A stretch of DNA of 64,000 nt from Alcaligenaceae bacterium (GTDB lineage: Bacteria; Pseudomonadota; Gammaproteobacteria; Burkholderiales; Burkholderiaceae_B). Both the position numbers and the translations under genes were made by a program. The notes beneath the pieces were generated by a model. It searched no databases. It saw nothing but the letters and a program-made list of their open reading frames with translations, and was not told where the DNA came from. Of this stretch, positions 8,213-17,357 are shown piece after piece (within the stretch, counting starts at the first letter, position 1; each line of letters starts with the position of its first letter). The stretch spans positions 1 through 64,000 of the forward strand of contig JACCEP010000013.1 in the NCBI GenBank assembly GCA_013416395.1, written 5' to 3'.

Positions 8213-11200
8213 TTACTGTCCGCTCGTGCCGGGCTGCTGGCTCGCACCGGATATATGGCTTGCTGCCGCATCAGGGGCCTCGTTCTTGCTACGGCCTTTA
8301 CTCACGGCCTGCCCTGCCAGCCTTAGCACCACGTAGAACACGGGGGTTAAAAAGAGCCCGAAGAAGGTCACACCCAGCATGCCGAAGAACACGGCAACAC
8401 CCATGGCATGGCGCATTTCAGAGCCAGCCCCGCTGGACAGCACCAACGGCAGCACACCCATGATGAAAGCAATAGAAGTCATAACAATGGGACGGAGACG
8501 CAAACGACTGGCTTCGACGGCGGCCTTGACCACAGTCAGGCCCTGACGCTCAAGCTCTCTGGCAAATTCGACGATAAGAATGGCGTTTTTGCAGGCCAGG
8601 CCTACCAGCACCATCAACCCTATCTGGGTAAATATGTTGTTGTCGCCACGCGTCAGCCATACGCCCGTTAACGCCGCAAGAATACCCATGGGCACAATTA
8701 ATATCACCGCCAGCGGCAAGGCCAGGCTTTCATACAAGGCAGCAAGCACCAGAAAGACCAGCAACACGCTAATGGGAAACACCCACACGCCAGCATTGCC
8801 CGCCAATATTTGTTGGTAGGTAAGGTCGGTCCATTCAAATTTCACACCGCGCGGCAACACTTTTGCGGCAACACGTTCTGCTGCCTGCTGGGCCTGATCC
8901 GACGAGAAACCCGGTGCAGGCCCGCTGTTGATGTCAGCGGCGGTGTAGCCGTTGTAGCGCACCACCATTTCCGGCCCAAAGCCCGGCGACACCTGTATCA
9001 GCGAAGACAACGGCACCATCTGGCCATTGTTGTTGCGGGTTTCCAGTCGCAGGATATCTTCAGGCTGGGAGCGAAATGGCGCGTCGGCCTGGGCACGCAC
9101 CTGAAACACGCGTCCGAAGCGGTTGAAATCATTTACGTACAGCGATCCCAAATAAATCTGCATCGTATCGAACACATTGTTAATGGGCACGCCCAGTTGC
9201 TTGGCCTTTATGCGATCAAGGTCAACGTCCAGTTGTGGAACATTAATCTGATAGCTGGAAAACGCAGGGCCAAGCTCAGGGGTTTTCGCCGCCTCGGCCA
9301 AAAATGCCTTGGCTGCCTTGTCCAGTTCTGCATAGCCCAACGCCCCATGGTCTTCAATCTGCAGCTTGAACCCGCCAACCGTGCCCAGCCCCATCACCGG
9401 CGGCGGTGGAAACACCGCAATGTAAGAGCCGTCGATTTCGGAAAACTTGGCGTTGAGCGCGGCGGCGATATGGTCTGCCGAAAGCCCGGCATGCTTGCGG
9501 GCTTCAAACGAATCCAACGTTACAAAAATAATGCCAGCGCTCGAACTGTTGGTGAAACCATTTATGGACAGGCCAGGAAAAGCGATCGAACTTGCAACAC
9601 CCGGCTCATCCAGCGCAATCTGGCTCATCTGGCGGATCACCTTTTCAGTGCGATCCAGTGAAGCGCCACTTGGCAATTGGGCAAAACTGATTAAATACTG
9701 CTTGTCCTGGGCGGGCACAAAGCCACCGGGCACCATGTAAGAAACCCCCAGCGTCATGGCCAGCAGCAACACATACACGCCCAACGACGAAGCCTTGCGG
9801 CGAATTACGCCAGACACGCCTTTGGCATAGCGATCTGACGAACTGTGGAAAAAACGATTAAAGCGTTTGAAAAAGCCACCAAATAAACGATGCATCCCGC
9901 GTGTCAGCCAGTCAGGCTTCTCGTCACGGCCTTTTAGCAGCAAGGCGGCAAGCGCAGGCGATAGGGTCAAGGAATTGATCGCAGAGATCACCGTAGAAAT
10001 GGCAATTGTGACGGCGAACTGCTTGAAGAATTGCCCGCTTAGCCCCGTCAGGAAGGCCAGGGGTACAAACACCGCCACAAGGGTCAGCGCAATAGCAATA
10101 ATGGGGCCACTGACCTCTTGCATGGCGCGATACGTCGCCTCGCGAGGGTTATGGCCTTCTTCAATATTTCGCTCTACATTCTCGACCACCACAATGGCAT
10201 CGTCGACCACAATACCAATCGCCAGAACCAGCCCAAACAGCGATAGCGCATTAATGGTGTAGCCAAAAAACAGCATCAAAGAAAATGTGCCTATGATGGA
10301 CACAGGCACGGCCAGCAAAGGAATAATCGACGCCCGCCAGGTTTGCAGAAAAACAATCACGACGAGGACCACCAGCGCAATCGCCTCGAGCAAGGTCTTG
10401 ACGACTGCCGTAATGCTGGCCCGCACAAACTGCGTCGGATCGTAAGCGATCCGGCTTTCCAGCGAAGCCGGAAAATCTGCAGACAACTCTTTCATCGCTG
10501 CCCGAACCTGATCCGACACGTCAAGCACATTGGCGCCCGGAGACTGCATAATGGCCAACCCAACTGCAGGTTGATTGTCCAGCAATGAGCGCAGGCCGTA
10601 CTCGGAAGCGGCCAACTCAATGCGAGCAACATCGCCCAGCCGAGTCACACCGCCATCAGCAGAGGTTTTGAGAATAATGTCGGCAAACTCGTCCTCGGTC
10701 TGCAGGCGGCCACGCGCGTTAACCGAAAACTGTGTGGCCACCTCAGACGCCGTCGGCGAAGCGCCGATTACCCCCGCTGCCACCTGCACATTCTGTTCGC
10801 GGATGGCTGCGACAGCATCGCTGGCAGTCAAACCACGCTGCGCCATTTTTGCGGGATCCAGCCAGACCCGCATGGAGTAATCGCCTGCTCCCCATACCTG
10901 CACCTCGCCCACGCCAGGTATGCGGGCCAGCCTGTCCTTGACGTTCAGCACAGCATAATTGCGTAAATACGTGGCATCGTAGTGATTATCAGGCGACACC
11001 AGATGCACCACCATGGCCAGCGCTGGGGACGTCTTTATGGTTGTTACACCCAGGCGCTGCACGTCTTCAGGCAAGCGCGGCAAGGCCTGAGAAACCCGGT
11101 TTTGCACCAGTTGCTGTGCCTTGTCCGGGTCCATGCCGAGGTTAAAGTTAACGGTTACGGCAAGATTGCCGTCACTATTGGCCTGAGACTGCATGTACAA

Positions 11201-11431
11201 CATGTTCTCAACACCATTAATGGCCTCCTCCAGCGGCGCGGCCACGGTTTCCGCAATGACTTTGGGGTTGGCGCCTGGATACTGGGCGCGAACAACCACC
11301 GACGGAGGCACGACCTCAGGATATTCAGAGATAGGCAGCTGAAAGAGTGCCAGCGCGCCAGCCAGCACAATAAGCACAGACAAGACCCCAGCAAAAATGG
11401 GTCGGTCAATAAAGAACTTGGAAATATTCAT
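8213..11431 (-). CDS. RND multidrug efflux pump, inner-membrane permease (MexF/AcrB-like)
   Basis: A 1072-residue proton-driven HAE1 exporter. It begins MNISKFFIDRPIFAGVL like MexF/BpeF, has two large periplasmic loops, twelve predicted membrane segments, and the proton-relay aspartates in TM4 (GIVVDDAIVVVENVERN). It lies between adaptor and channel genes with 12- to 14-base gaps, so one transcript is likely. The overall likeness is to the MexEF-OprN/BpeEF-OprC group, which also sits beside a LysR regulator. The C-terminal tail past residue 1040 is polar and poorly conserved. Confidence 0.95.
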   Translation of the reverse strand: MNISKFFIDRPIFAGVLSVLIVLAGALALFQLPISEYPEVVPPSVVVRAQYPGANPKVIAETVAAPLEEAINGVENMLYMQSQANSDGNLAVTVNFNLGMDPDKAQQLVQNRVSQALPRLPEDVQRLGVTTIKTSPALAMVVHLVSPDNHYDATYLRNYAVLNVKDRLARIPGVGEVQVWGAGDYSMRVWLDPAKMAQRGLTASDAVAAIREQNVQVAAGVIGASPTASEVATQFSVNARGRLQTEDEFADIILKTSADGGVTRLGDVARIELAASEYGLRSLLDNQPAVGLAIMQSPGANVLDVSDQVRAAMKELSADFPASLESRIAYDPTQFVRASITAVVKTLLEAIALVVLVVIVFLQTWRASIIPLLAVPVSIIGTFSLMLFFGYTINALSLFGLVLAIGIVVDDAIVVVENVERNIEEGHNPREATYRAMQEVSGPIIAIALTLVAVFVPLAFLTGLSGQFFKQFAVTIAISTVISAINSLTLSPALAALLLKGRDEKPDWLTRGMHRLFGGFFKRFNRFFHSSSDRYAKGVSGVIRRKASSLGVYVLLLAMTLGVSYMVPGGFVPAQDKQYLISFAQLPSGASLDRTEKVIRQMSQIALDEPGVASSIAFPGLSINGFTNSSSAGIIFVTLDSFEARKHAGLSADHIAAALNAKFSEIDGSYIAVFPPPPVMGLGTVGGFKLQIEDHGALGYAELDKAAKAFLAEAAKTPELGPAFSSYQINVPQLDVDLDRIKAKQLGVPINNVFDTMQIYLGSLYVNDFNRFGRVFQVRAQADAPFRSQPEDILRLETRNNNGQMVPLSSLIQVSPGFGPEMVVRYNGYTAADINSGPAPGFSSDQAQQAAERVAAKVLPRGVKFEWTDLTYQQILAGNAGVWVFPISVLLVFLVLAALYESLALPLAVILIVPMGILAALTGVWLTRGDNNIFTQIGLMVLVGLACKNAILIVEFARELERQGLTVVKAAVEASRLRLRPIVMTSIAFIMGVLPLVLSSGAGSEMRHAMGVAVFFGMLGVTFFGLFLTPVFYVVLRLAGQAVSKGRSKNEAPDAAASHISGASQQPGTSGQ

Positions 11432-11443
11432 GGATGGTCTGGC

Positions 11444-12694
11444 TCAGGAACGGGAAGATGAGGCGGGAGATGCACTCTCGGTAGCGGGCGACTGCGCTTG
11501 ACCCACCTTGGAGGACGCCGGGGAGCGCATTGCGACGTCGGGCTTGGCATCGCCCACTGCCACGCGCGCCTGCACAGAGTCGCCGGGCCGAACGCGCTGC
11601 AAGCCACCTACGACGATGCGTTCGCCTTCGGCAAGGCCGGACTCAACGATTCTTGATCCGTCGCGCACAGGGCCCAGGGTTACCTCGCGGTAATTGACGT
11701 GGCTCTTGGCATCGACCACCAATACATAACGCTTGCTCTGGTCTGTTCCAATTGCCTTCTCATCAACAAGCACAGCCTGACGGGCTGTGCGCGTGCTAAG
11801 CCTGACTCGTGCGTACAAGCCAGGCAGCAGCGCGCCGTCGGCGTTATCAAATACCGCGCGAACCCGTATCGTTCCTGACGCGGTATCCAGATGGTTGTCG
11901 ATGGAGACGACATGCCCTTGTCTTGGGTAAGCTTGATCGTCACCCAGGCCCAGTTCCACTGGCATGATTGCCTGCGGATCCAGCCTGGCCTTGTTCAAGA
12001 AACGCAAAAAGCTTTGCTCGTCCATGTCGAACGAGGCATACACCTTATCCACCGACACCAAAGAGGTAAGCACCGGTGCACCCGGGCCCGCCTGCACTAC
12101 GTTGCCCAGCGTCACTTCAGCGCGTGACGCGCGTCCCGAAATAGGCGCAACCACACGCGTATGTTCAAGATCGAGCTGAGCGGCCTGCAGTGCCGCCGCC
12201 GCCGAGGCCTCTTCGGCTTTGGCAACGCGCGCAGCATTGCGCTTTTCATCCACATCACGGCTGGCAATGGCATTGGCGGCCAGCAGGCGTTTGCCTCGCT
12301 GCAACTCGGAGGCGGTAAACGCCGCGCGCGCCTGGGCGGCTGCGAACCGTGCGGTGGCCTGATTCACACTGGCCTCGTAAGGACGTGGATCAATCGTAAA
12401 CAGCTCATCGCCTTTGTGCACCAGGCCCCCGTCTGCGAAATGCAGCGCCGTGATCGCACCCGATACCTGCGGACGTATCTGCACGTGTTCTACGGCTTCC
12501 AGACGCCCTGAATAGGCGTGCCAATCGACGATGGCTTTGCTGTGAACAACGGCAACATCGACCACGGCGGCGAGGGGCTGGTCGGCGGGTGTGTTTTGGG
12601 TGACACCTGCATTCGCCCGATAAATGGTGATGGCGAACAGTGCCGCGGCCAACAAGCCCAGCGGCACCAAATAGCGTTGGCGAATCGGAAACAT
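11444..12694 (-). CDS. RND efflux periplasmic adaptor (membrane fusion protein)
   Basis: A 416-residue adaptor linking the pump to its outer-membrane channel. The chosen start (MFPIRQRYLVPLGLL) has AAGGA seven bases upstream and gives a single N-terminal membrane anchor; a longer frame from 12766 is not supported. A lipoyl-like half-motif (VQIRPQVSGAI), an alpha-helical hairpin (about residues 85-165) and a beta-barrel with the ISGRASRAEVTLGNVV motif follow. The tail is rich in Ser, Ala and Pro. It is the first gene of the efflux operon, divergent from the LysR gene. Confidence 0.93.
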   Translation of the reverse strand: MFPIRQRYLVPLGLLAAALFAITIYRANAGVTQNTPADQPLAAVVDVAVVHSKAIVDWHAYSGRLEAVEHVQIRPQVSGAITALHFADGGLVHKGDELFTIDPRPYEASVNQATARFAAAQARAAFTASELQRGKRLLAANAIASRDVDEKRNAARVAKAEEASAAAALQAAQLDLEHTRVVAPISGRASRAEVTLGNVVQAGPGAPVLTSLVSVDKVYASFDMDEQSFLRFLNKARLDPQAIMPVELGLGDDQAYPRQGHVVSIDNHLDTASGTIRVRAVFDNADGALLPGLYARVRLSTRTARQAVLVDEKAIGTDQSKRYVLVVDAKSHVNYREVTLGPVRDGSRIVESGLAEGERIVVGGLQRVRPGDSVQARVAVGDAKPDVAMRSPASSKVGQAQSPATESASPASSSRS

Positions 12695-12848
12695 CTTGCG
12701 TCCTTGTAAGGAAAAGAGCACTCGACAATGAAGCTGCGACGACATGCGTAAGCGCGTCAGTTGCAATTCAAAACACGATCACGTGTATGCCGAGGCGGAG
12801 AAGAGTTGTATTATTGATTCTTTGCAAAAACAGATAAATATCGTTTTT

Positions 12849-12867
12849 ACGGGAACACTGTTCCCGT
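12849..12867. promoter_or_regulatory. Candidate operator in the efflux/LysR divergent promoter region
   Basis: A perfect 9-base inverted repeat with one central base, ACGGGAACA-C-TGTTCCCGT, sits 48 bases before the LysR start and 155 bases before the adaptor start. It is flanked on both sides by T-runs and by related CGTTTT/ACGAAC sequence. Its place in a divergent promoter beside a LysR gene makes that protein the first candidate ligand; the arm sequence is longer and more symmetric than a typical T-N11-A box. Confidence 0.5.
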
Positions 12868-12914
12868 TTTACGAACAATCACTTCACACGCTTAGCCGGA
12901 CCCAGGAGAAGTTC

Positions 12915-13931
12915 ATGGATCGTTTCCAGGCCATGCAGGTATTTACCCACGTCGCCGACGCCAATAGCTTCACACTGGCTGCCGACAATCTGGGTTTGCC
13001 ACGCTCAACCGTCACCACCACTATTCAAAGTCTTGAAAAATCACTTCGGGTACGATTGCTCAACCGCACCACGCGCCGGGTTAGCCTCACACCTGACGGC
13101 GCGTCCTATTACGAACGCTGTCGACAGATACTGGCCGATCTTGAGGATGCAGAGTCACTTTTTCTGGATGGCAACCGCATCCCGCGCGGGCGTCTGCGCA
13201 TCGATGTTCCGCCTTCGATAGGCCGCCTCATTCTTGTACCCGCGCTCTGTGAGTTTCACACGCTTTATCCAGATATCGAACTCGCACTGGGCATGAGTGA
13301 CCGGCCCGTAGACCTCGTACAAGAGGCCGTAGATTGCGTAATACGGGTCGGAGAACTTGAAGACTCCTCTCTGGTGGCCAAACGTATTGGCACTTTTGAA
13401 GGCGTTACCTGCGCTGCGCCTGCCTACCTCGAAAAGTATGGCGAGCCGCATTCCGTCGAATCGCTGGCTGACCACAGGGCTGTTCATTATTTTTCGGGTC
13501 GCACCGGGCGAATTATCGACTGGAGCTTCATGATGGACGGACGCGCAACCGATGTCGCCGTCAAGGGAGTCATGTCGGTCAACGACGCCGAAGCCTATGT
13601 TACATGCGGCCTGAAGGGGTTCGGCCTCATCCAGCCTGGGCATTACATGGTCGCCCAACATTTGGAATCAGGCGCACTGCGCGAGGTACTTACACACCTT
13701 AAGCCGCCCTCAATGCCGATTTCTGTGGTCTATTTGCACAGCAAACATTTGTCGCCAAAAGTGCGCGTGTTTGTCGACTGGATTAGCGAACTCTTCAAGC
13801 GCTGCCCGTTGCTGGCAGGATGCTCAGAAGCACATGCCAACGACGAAGAGTGCAAGTTTGCAGGCAAGCATAAAACCCAGACTGCGCTGCATGAAATGCT
13901 TCGGCAGGCGGAGGTTGAAAGTGTGTTTTAG
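12915..13931 (+). CDS. LysR-family transcriptional regulator, divergent from the efflux operon
   Basis: A 338-residue LysR regulator, probably controlling the divergent RND operon. The start MDRFQAMQVF follows AGGAGAA; an upstream in-frame extension from 12744 lies in promoter sequence. The winged helix-turn-helix covers residues 1-60 (SFTLAADNLGLPRSTVTTTIQSLEKSL), followed by the ligand-binding domain from about 90 to 295. The C-terminal tail beyond 300 is unusually long and polar. It ends 56 bases from the convergent livF gene. Confidence 0.9.
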   Translation: MDRFQAMQVFTHVADANSFTLAADNLGLPRSTVTTTIQSLEKSLRVRLLNRTTRRVSLTPDGASYYERCRQILADLEDAESLFLDGNRIPRGRLRIDVPPSIGRLILVPALCEFHTLYPDIELALGMSDRPVDLVQEAVDCVIRVGELEDSSLVAKRIGTFEGVTCAAPAYLEKYGEPHSVESLADHRAVHYFSGRTGRIIDWSFMMDGRATDVAVKGVMSVNDAEAYVTCGLKGFGLIQPGHYMVAQHLESGALREVLTHLKPPSMPISVVYLHSKHLSPKVRVFVDWISELFKRCPLLAGCSEAHANDEECKFAGKHKTQTALHEMLRQAEVESVF

Positions 13932-13987
13932 TTTGGGTGGTTTGTTTTGTACCAATCGTGTTGTAGAACAAATCAGCTATGGCGAGC

Positions 13988-14731
13988 TTAGTCGATCTTG
14001 TAGTCCATCCAAGTTGCTACCATCTCTTGCAATGCCGTAGCGCCGTGGAACTCCTCGCCGCGACCTTCAGCTTTGTTTCTACCGAGTTCCAGAATATAAA
14101 CATGGTCCGAAACATTGATGCATTGACGCACGTTCTGATCGACAAGAATAATCGTCATGCCTTCGTCGGCCAGCTGTCTAATTAATCGATATATCTCTTT
14201 GGATAGCTTCGGGGCGATCATGGCTGTAGGTTCGTCCAGCAAAATCACTTTAGGGTCTAAGAGCAGCGCTCGCGCTAACTCCAGAAAGCGTTGCTGCCCT
14301 CCGCTCATACTTGATGCCATGTCTTTGCGCTTTTCGCGAAGAATGGGAAAACGTGCATACACCTGCTCAAGTGCGGACGCAATACGCAGTTTGTCAGACT
14401 TGAAAGGCCAGCAACCCAGCAATAGGTTATCCTCGACCGACAAATCTCCAAAAACGCTTCGATTCTGCGGAACGAATGCCACGCCGTGTCTCGCCCGCTG
14501 ATGTGGCTGAAGCTGAGTGATATCCTGATTGTCGAGCATAATAACGCCACCCTTGTGTGGGCGTAAAAACCCAAACAGAGATTTCAAAACAGTCGACTTG
14601 CCTGCTCCGTTGGGGCCAATGATCCCCGTGACTTCGCCGCGCCTAGCCTGGATATCAACGTCCTTTAAGATCGTGATGTCGCCGTGGTAAGCAACCGTTA
14701 TATTAGACATGGCCATGCGGATCGGATTCAT
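13988..14731 (-). CDS. livF: Branched-chain-type ABC importer ATPase, LivF family
   Basis: A 247-residue ATP-binding subunit of a HAAT-family importer. Walker A is GPNGAGKST (about residues 38-46), the signature is SMSGGQQRFLELARALL, and Walker B is VILLDEP. The ABC signature starts MSGG rather than LSGG, a mild variant. Its ATG overlaps the livG stop by one base (TGATG), showing translational coupling. It is the last gene of the livK-amidase-livM-livH-livG-livF operon. The gene symbol denotes family; the transported solute may be an amide rather than an amino acid. Confidence 0.93.
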   Translation of the reverse strand: MNPIRMAMSNITVAYHGDITILKDVDIQARRGEVTGIIGPNGAGKSTVLKSLFGFLRPHKGGVIMLDNQDITQLQPHQRARHGVAFVPQNRSVFGDLSVEDNLLLGCWPFKSDKLRIASALEQVYARFPILREKRKDMASSMSGGQQRFLELARALLLDPKVILLDEPTAMIAPKLSKEIYRLIRQLADEGMTIILVDQNVRQCINVSDHVYILELGRNKAEGRGEEFHGATALQEMVATWMDYKID

Positions 14732-15441
14732 CAGTCGGCTCCGAGATAGGCTTCAACGACCGCTGGGTTGTTTCTTATCATTTCAGCATCACCTTCGCAC
14801 AGAACCTGGCCCTCATTTAGCACGAAAATATGGTCAGACAACCGATATACCGATGTCAGGTCGTGCGATACCAGCACCACCGAGCACTCGTGCTCTTTGG
14901 GAATGGACTGAATAACTTCGATCATTAGCAATGCAAGCTCGGGGTTGACACCTGCAAATGGCTCATCAAGCAGGATCAATTTGGGGCGCGCCACCATGAT
15001 ACGTGCTAGCTCAAGCAGTTTTTGCTGGCCGCCCGACAGTTCTTCGGCATAGTTATGGGCGAGAGTGTGCAAAGCCACTTTCTTCAGCCACTCGCTACTG
15101 CGCCTGTGAGCTTCGACAGGGGGTACGTTTAGCGGAATCTGAGGTATTTCAAGATTGTCCAGCAAGGTTAATTTGGAAAAAACCTTGGGTACTTGAAAGG
15201 TACGGCCGATGCCCATGGCGGCAACCCGATTAGGCGTCAACCCTATCAATGACTTACCGTCAAAGACGATCTCCCCGCTATCAGTCGTGTACAGGCCATT
15301 AACGCAATTGAGTAGCGTAGTCTTCCCCGAACCATTCATTCCAATAATGCCAACGATCGACCGATCGCGAACCGACAACGATACGCCTTTTAGCGCCTGC
15401 ACACCCCTGAAGCTTTTCTTGATGTCGAGCAGTTGCAACAT
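14731..15441 (-). CDS. livG: Branched-chain-type ABC importer ATPase, LivG family
   Basis: A 236-residue ATP-binding subunit, partner of LivF. Walker A is GMNGSGKTT (about 32-40), the signature is LSGGQQKLLELARIM, and Walker B is LILLDEPFAGVNP, the LivG-type sequence. AAGGGCTGAATC precedes the ATG. It begins 11 bases after livH and overlaps livF by one base. Confidence 0.93.
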   Translation of the reverse strand: MLQLLDIKKSFRGVQALKGVSLSVRDRSIVGIIGMNGSGKTTLLNCVNGLYTTDSGEIVFDGKSLIGLTPNRVAAMGIGRTFQVPKVFSKLTLLDNLEIPQIPLNVPPVEAHRRSSEWLKKVALHTLAHNYAEELSGGQQKLLELARIMVARPKLILLDEPFAGVNPELALLMIEVIQSIPKEHECSVVLVSHDLTSVYRLSDHIFVLNEGQVLCEGDAEMIRNNPAVVEAYLGAD

Positions 15442-15452
15442 TGATTCAGCCC

Positions 15453-16334
15453 TTACCGTTGAGCAGCCCGGCCGAACAGGCCGCTGGGTCGCACATAGAT
15501 GACCACTACAATCATCATGAAGCCAATAATAAGCGCGATGGACGAATTGAAATACACGGCTGAAACTTGCTCAGTCATGCCAAATAAAATCGATGCCACG
15601 AGCGCACCAACAGGATGGCCTAAACCTCCCAAGACAATCAGGATGAATCCGATCAAGGTATAGTCAGCACCTGAAAATGGCGAAAACGCCGGGAAAATTA
15701 ATGCCGTCAACACGCCCGCCACAGCCGCCAAGCCCAGGCCAAGACCGAATGCGATGGCCGATAACTTGTGGACGTCGACACCCACGATCTGTACCGCGTC
15801 GCGATTCATTGTGATGGCGCGTAATGCTTTACCGGTGAAAGTACGGTACTGAAGCCAGAAAAGTGCGACTACCAGCAATAGAACAATAAGCAGCGACACA
15901 ATGCGCAAAGTCGGAATAACTAGTGGCCCCATCATCACGAACGCGGGTTCGATTGAAAAATCAAGTGAGCGGGATTCTGCGTCGAAAATGAGCAGCATGC
16001 TCGCGCCCATGGCGATTGACAAGCCATACGTCATCAGCAGTGAAGCAGTCTCTGGATCATCCGATGTGGCTAGTCGGGCGATCAGCAAATAGTAAAGTCC
16101 ATAACCCAGTACCGTAAAAACGATTAACGACAAAGGCACCGCAAGCAAAGGATTGATATTTAAAAAATGCATGGCAACATATGCGAAGTACGAGCCAAGA
16201 ATAACGAACTCGCCATGCGAAAAGTTCACAACGCGCAGCACGCCGAAAATTATATTTAGGCCAACCCCTATAAGACCATATACGAACCCGACAATCAGAC
16301 CGTTGACCAGCGCCTGCATCGTAAGCGTCAACAT
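15453..16334 (-). CDS. livH: Branched-chain-type ABC importer permease, LivH family
   Basis: A 293-residue inner-membrane permease with about eight hydrophobic segments. It opens MQALVNGLIVGFVYGLIGVGLNIIFG and carries NFSHGEFVILGSY, both hallmarks of LivH. GAGGAATTTGT precedes the ATG. It lies 48 bases after livM and 11 bases before livG. Confidence 0.93.
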   Translation of the reverse strand: MLTLTMQALVNGLIVGFVYGLIGVGLNIIFGVLRVVNFSHGEFVILGSYFAYVAMHFLNINPLLAVPLSLIVFTVLGYGLYYLLIARLATSDDPETASLLMTYGLSIAMGASMLLIFDAESRSLDFSIEPAFVMMGPLVIPTLRIVSLLIVLLLVVALFWLQYRTFTGKALRAITMNRDAVQIVGVDVHKLSAIAFGLGLGLAAVAGVLTALIFPAFSPFSGADYTLIGFILIVLGGLGHPVGALVASILFGMTEQVSAVYFNSSIALIIGFMMIVVVIYVRPSGLFGRAAQR

Positions 16335-16382
16335 ACAAATTCCTCGTACACAGGTGTTCCTGGCAATATGGTTATTTGCAAT

Positions 16383-17357
16383 CTATGCAACATAGCGCCG
16401 CCACTCGGGTTTTCGTCTGAGAAAACTTCCGACAATGCCGCGCGGCAAGAACAAAATCAACGCCATGATGACCAAGCCCAATAGCAACATATTCACCAAA
16501 GGAAAGCGCATCCAAATAAGGTCGTCGATACTTAGCAGTACCAAAGTGCCCAGCACGGGGCCGATAATCGTGCCAAAACCACCCGCCATTGCGTAAACAA
16601 TACTTTTGGCACTAATTAGAATGGCGAACGATGCTTCGGGGTCGACCACGTTTGTGTACCAGGCCTCAATCCCACCCGCCAACCCCGAAAATAGCGCCGT
16701 TACTATCCAGGCCTTAAGACGCACGCGTGGTACGTTTATACCCATCACCGATGCCGCTTCAGCATCGTCCCGGATCGCTTTAAGCATTTTCCCCAAGCGA
16801 GACTGGCTAAGCCACAAGACAAAGATCAACGTGACGGTAAATAAAACCAGAAGGGCGTAATAGCTTTGCAGAGGGTTGTTCGAACTGGCCAGAATCATGC
16901 CTTGACCACCTCCCGCAAACGAGCTGGGCAAGTTAGATATGACCAGACGACACACGACAGCCAGCGCCAGGCTAACAATGGCAAAATACGCGCTACGCAG
17001 TTTCAGAATGGGTGAAAACAGCAAAGACAACAACACAGCTGCCAGGCCGCTGGCACCGATACTGAAGGCAATCGGAAACTCAAACGTCTTGAAACACACG
17101 GCGGTTGCGTAAGAACCTATACCGTAAAACGCCACATAGCCGAAAGGCATATAGCCAGTAAACCCGACCATAATGTTCAATGCACTTGCCATAATGATCC
17201 AGAACATTGCGTAGAAGGCGAATGAGAAGTTACTCGTTACCTGCGGGGTAAATAAAAATATCAGCGCGAGAAAAAGAAAAAACCCGCCAGCTAGCCACGT
17301 CTTCGAATTATTGGTATGAATATTCTGAAGCTCCGTGTTCAGTGCGGTTTGACTCAT
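16383..17357 (-). CDS. livM: Branched-chain-type ABC importer permease, LivM family
   Basis: A 324-residue permease with about nine membrane segments and the LivM motifs GFTGYMPFGYVAFYGIGSYATA and the EAA-like loop IRDDAEAASVMGINVPRVR. Its ATG overlaps the amidase stop (ATGA), so its translation is coupled to the amidase. No strong Shine-Dalgarno site is visible, as expected for coupled translation. Confidence 0.93.
   Translation of the reverse strand: MSQTALNTELQNIHTNNSKTWLAGGFFLFLALIFLFTPQVTSNFSFAFYAMFWIIMASALNIMVGFTGYMPFGYVAFYGIGSYATAVCFKTFEFPIAFSIGASGLAAVLLSLLFSPILKLRSAYFAIVSLALAVVCRLVISNLPSSFAGGGQGMILASSNNPLQSYYALLVLFTVTLIFVLWLSQSRLGKMLKAIRDDAEAASVMGINVPRVRLKAWIVTALFSGLAGGIEAWYTNVVDPEASFAILISAKSIVYAMAGGFGTIIGPVLGTLVLLSIDDLIWMRFPLVNMLLLGLVIMALILFLPRGIVGSFLRRKPEWRRYVA

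Noticed and set aside
8810-9661. A 283-codon open frame antisense to the RND pump
   Set aside because: It lies wholly inside a conserved pump gene and looks like a shadow of its codon bias.
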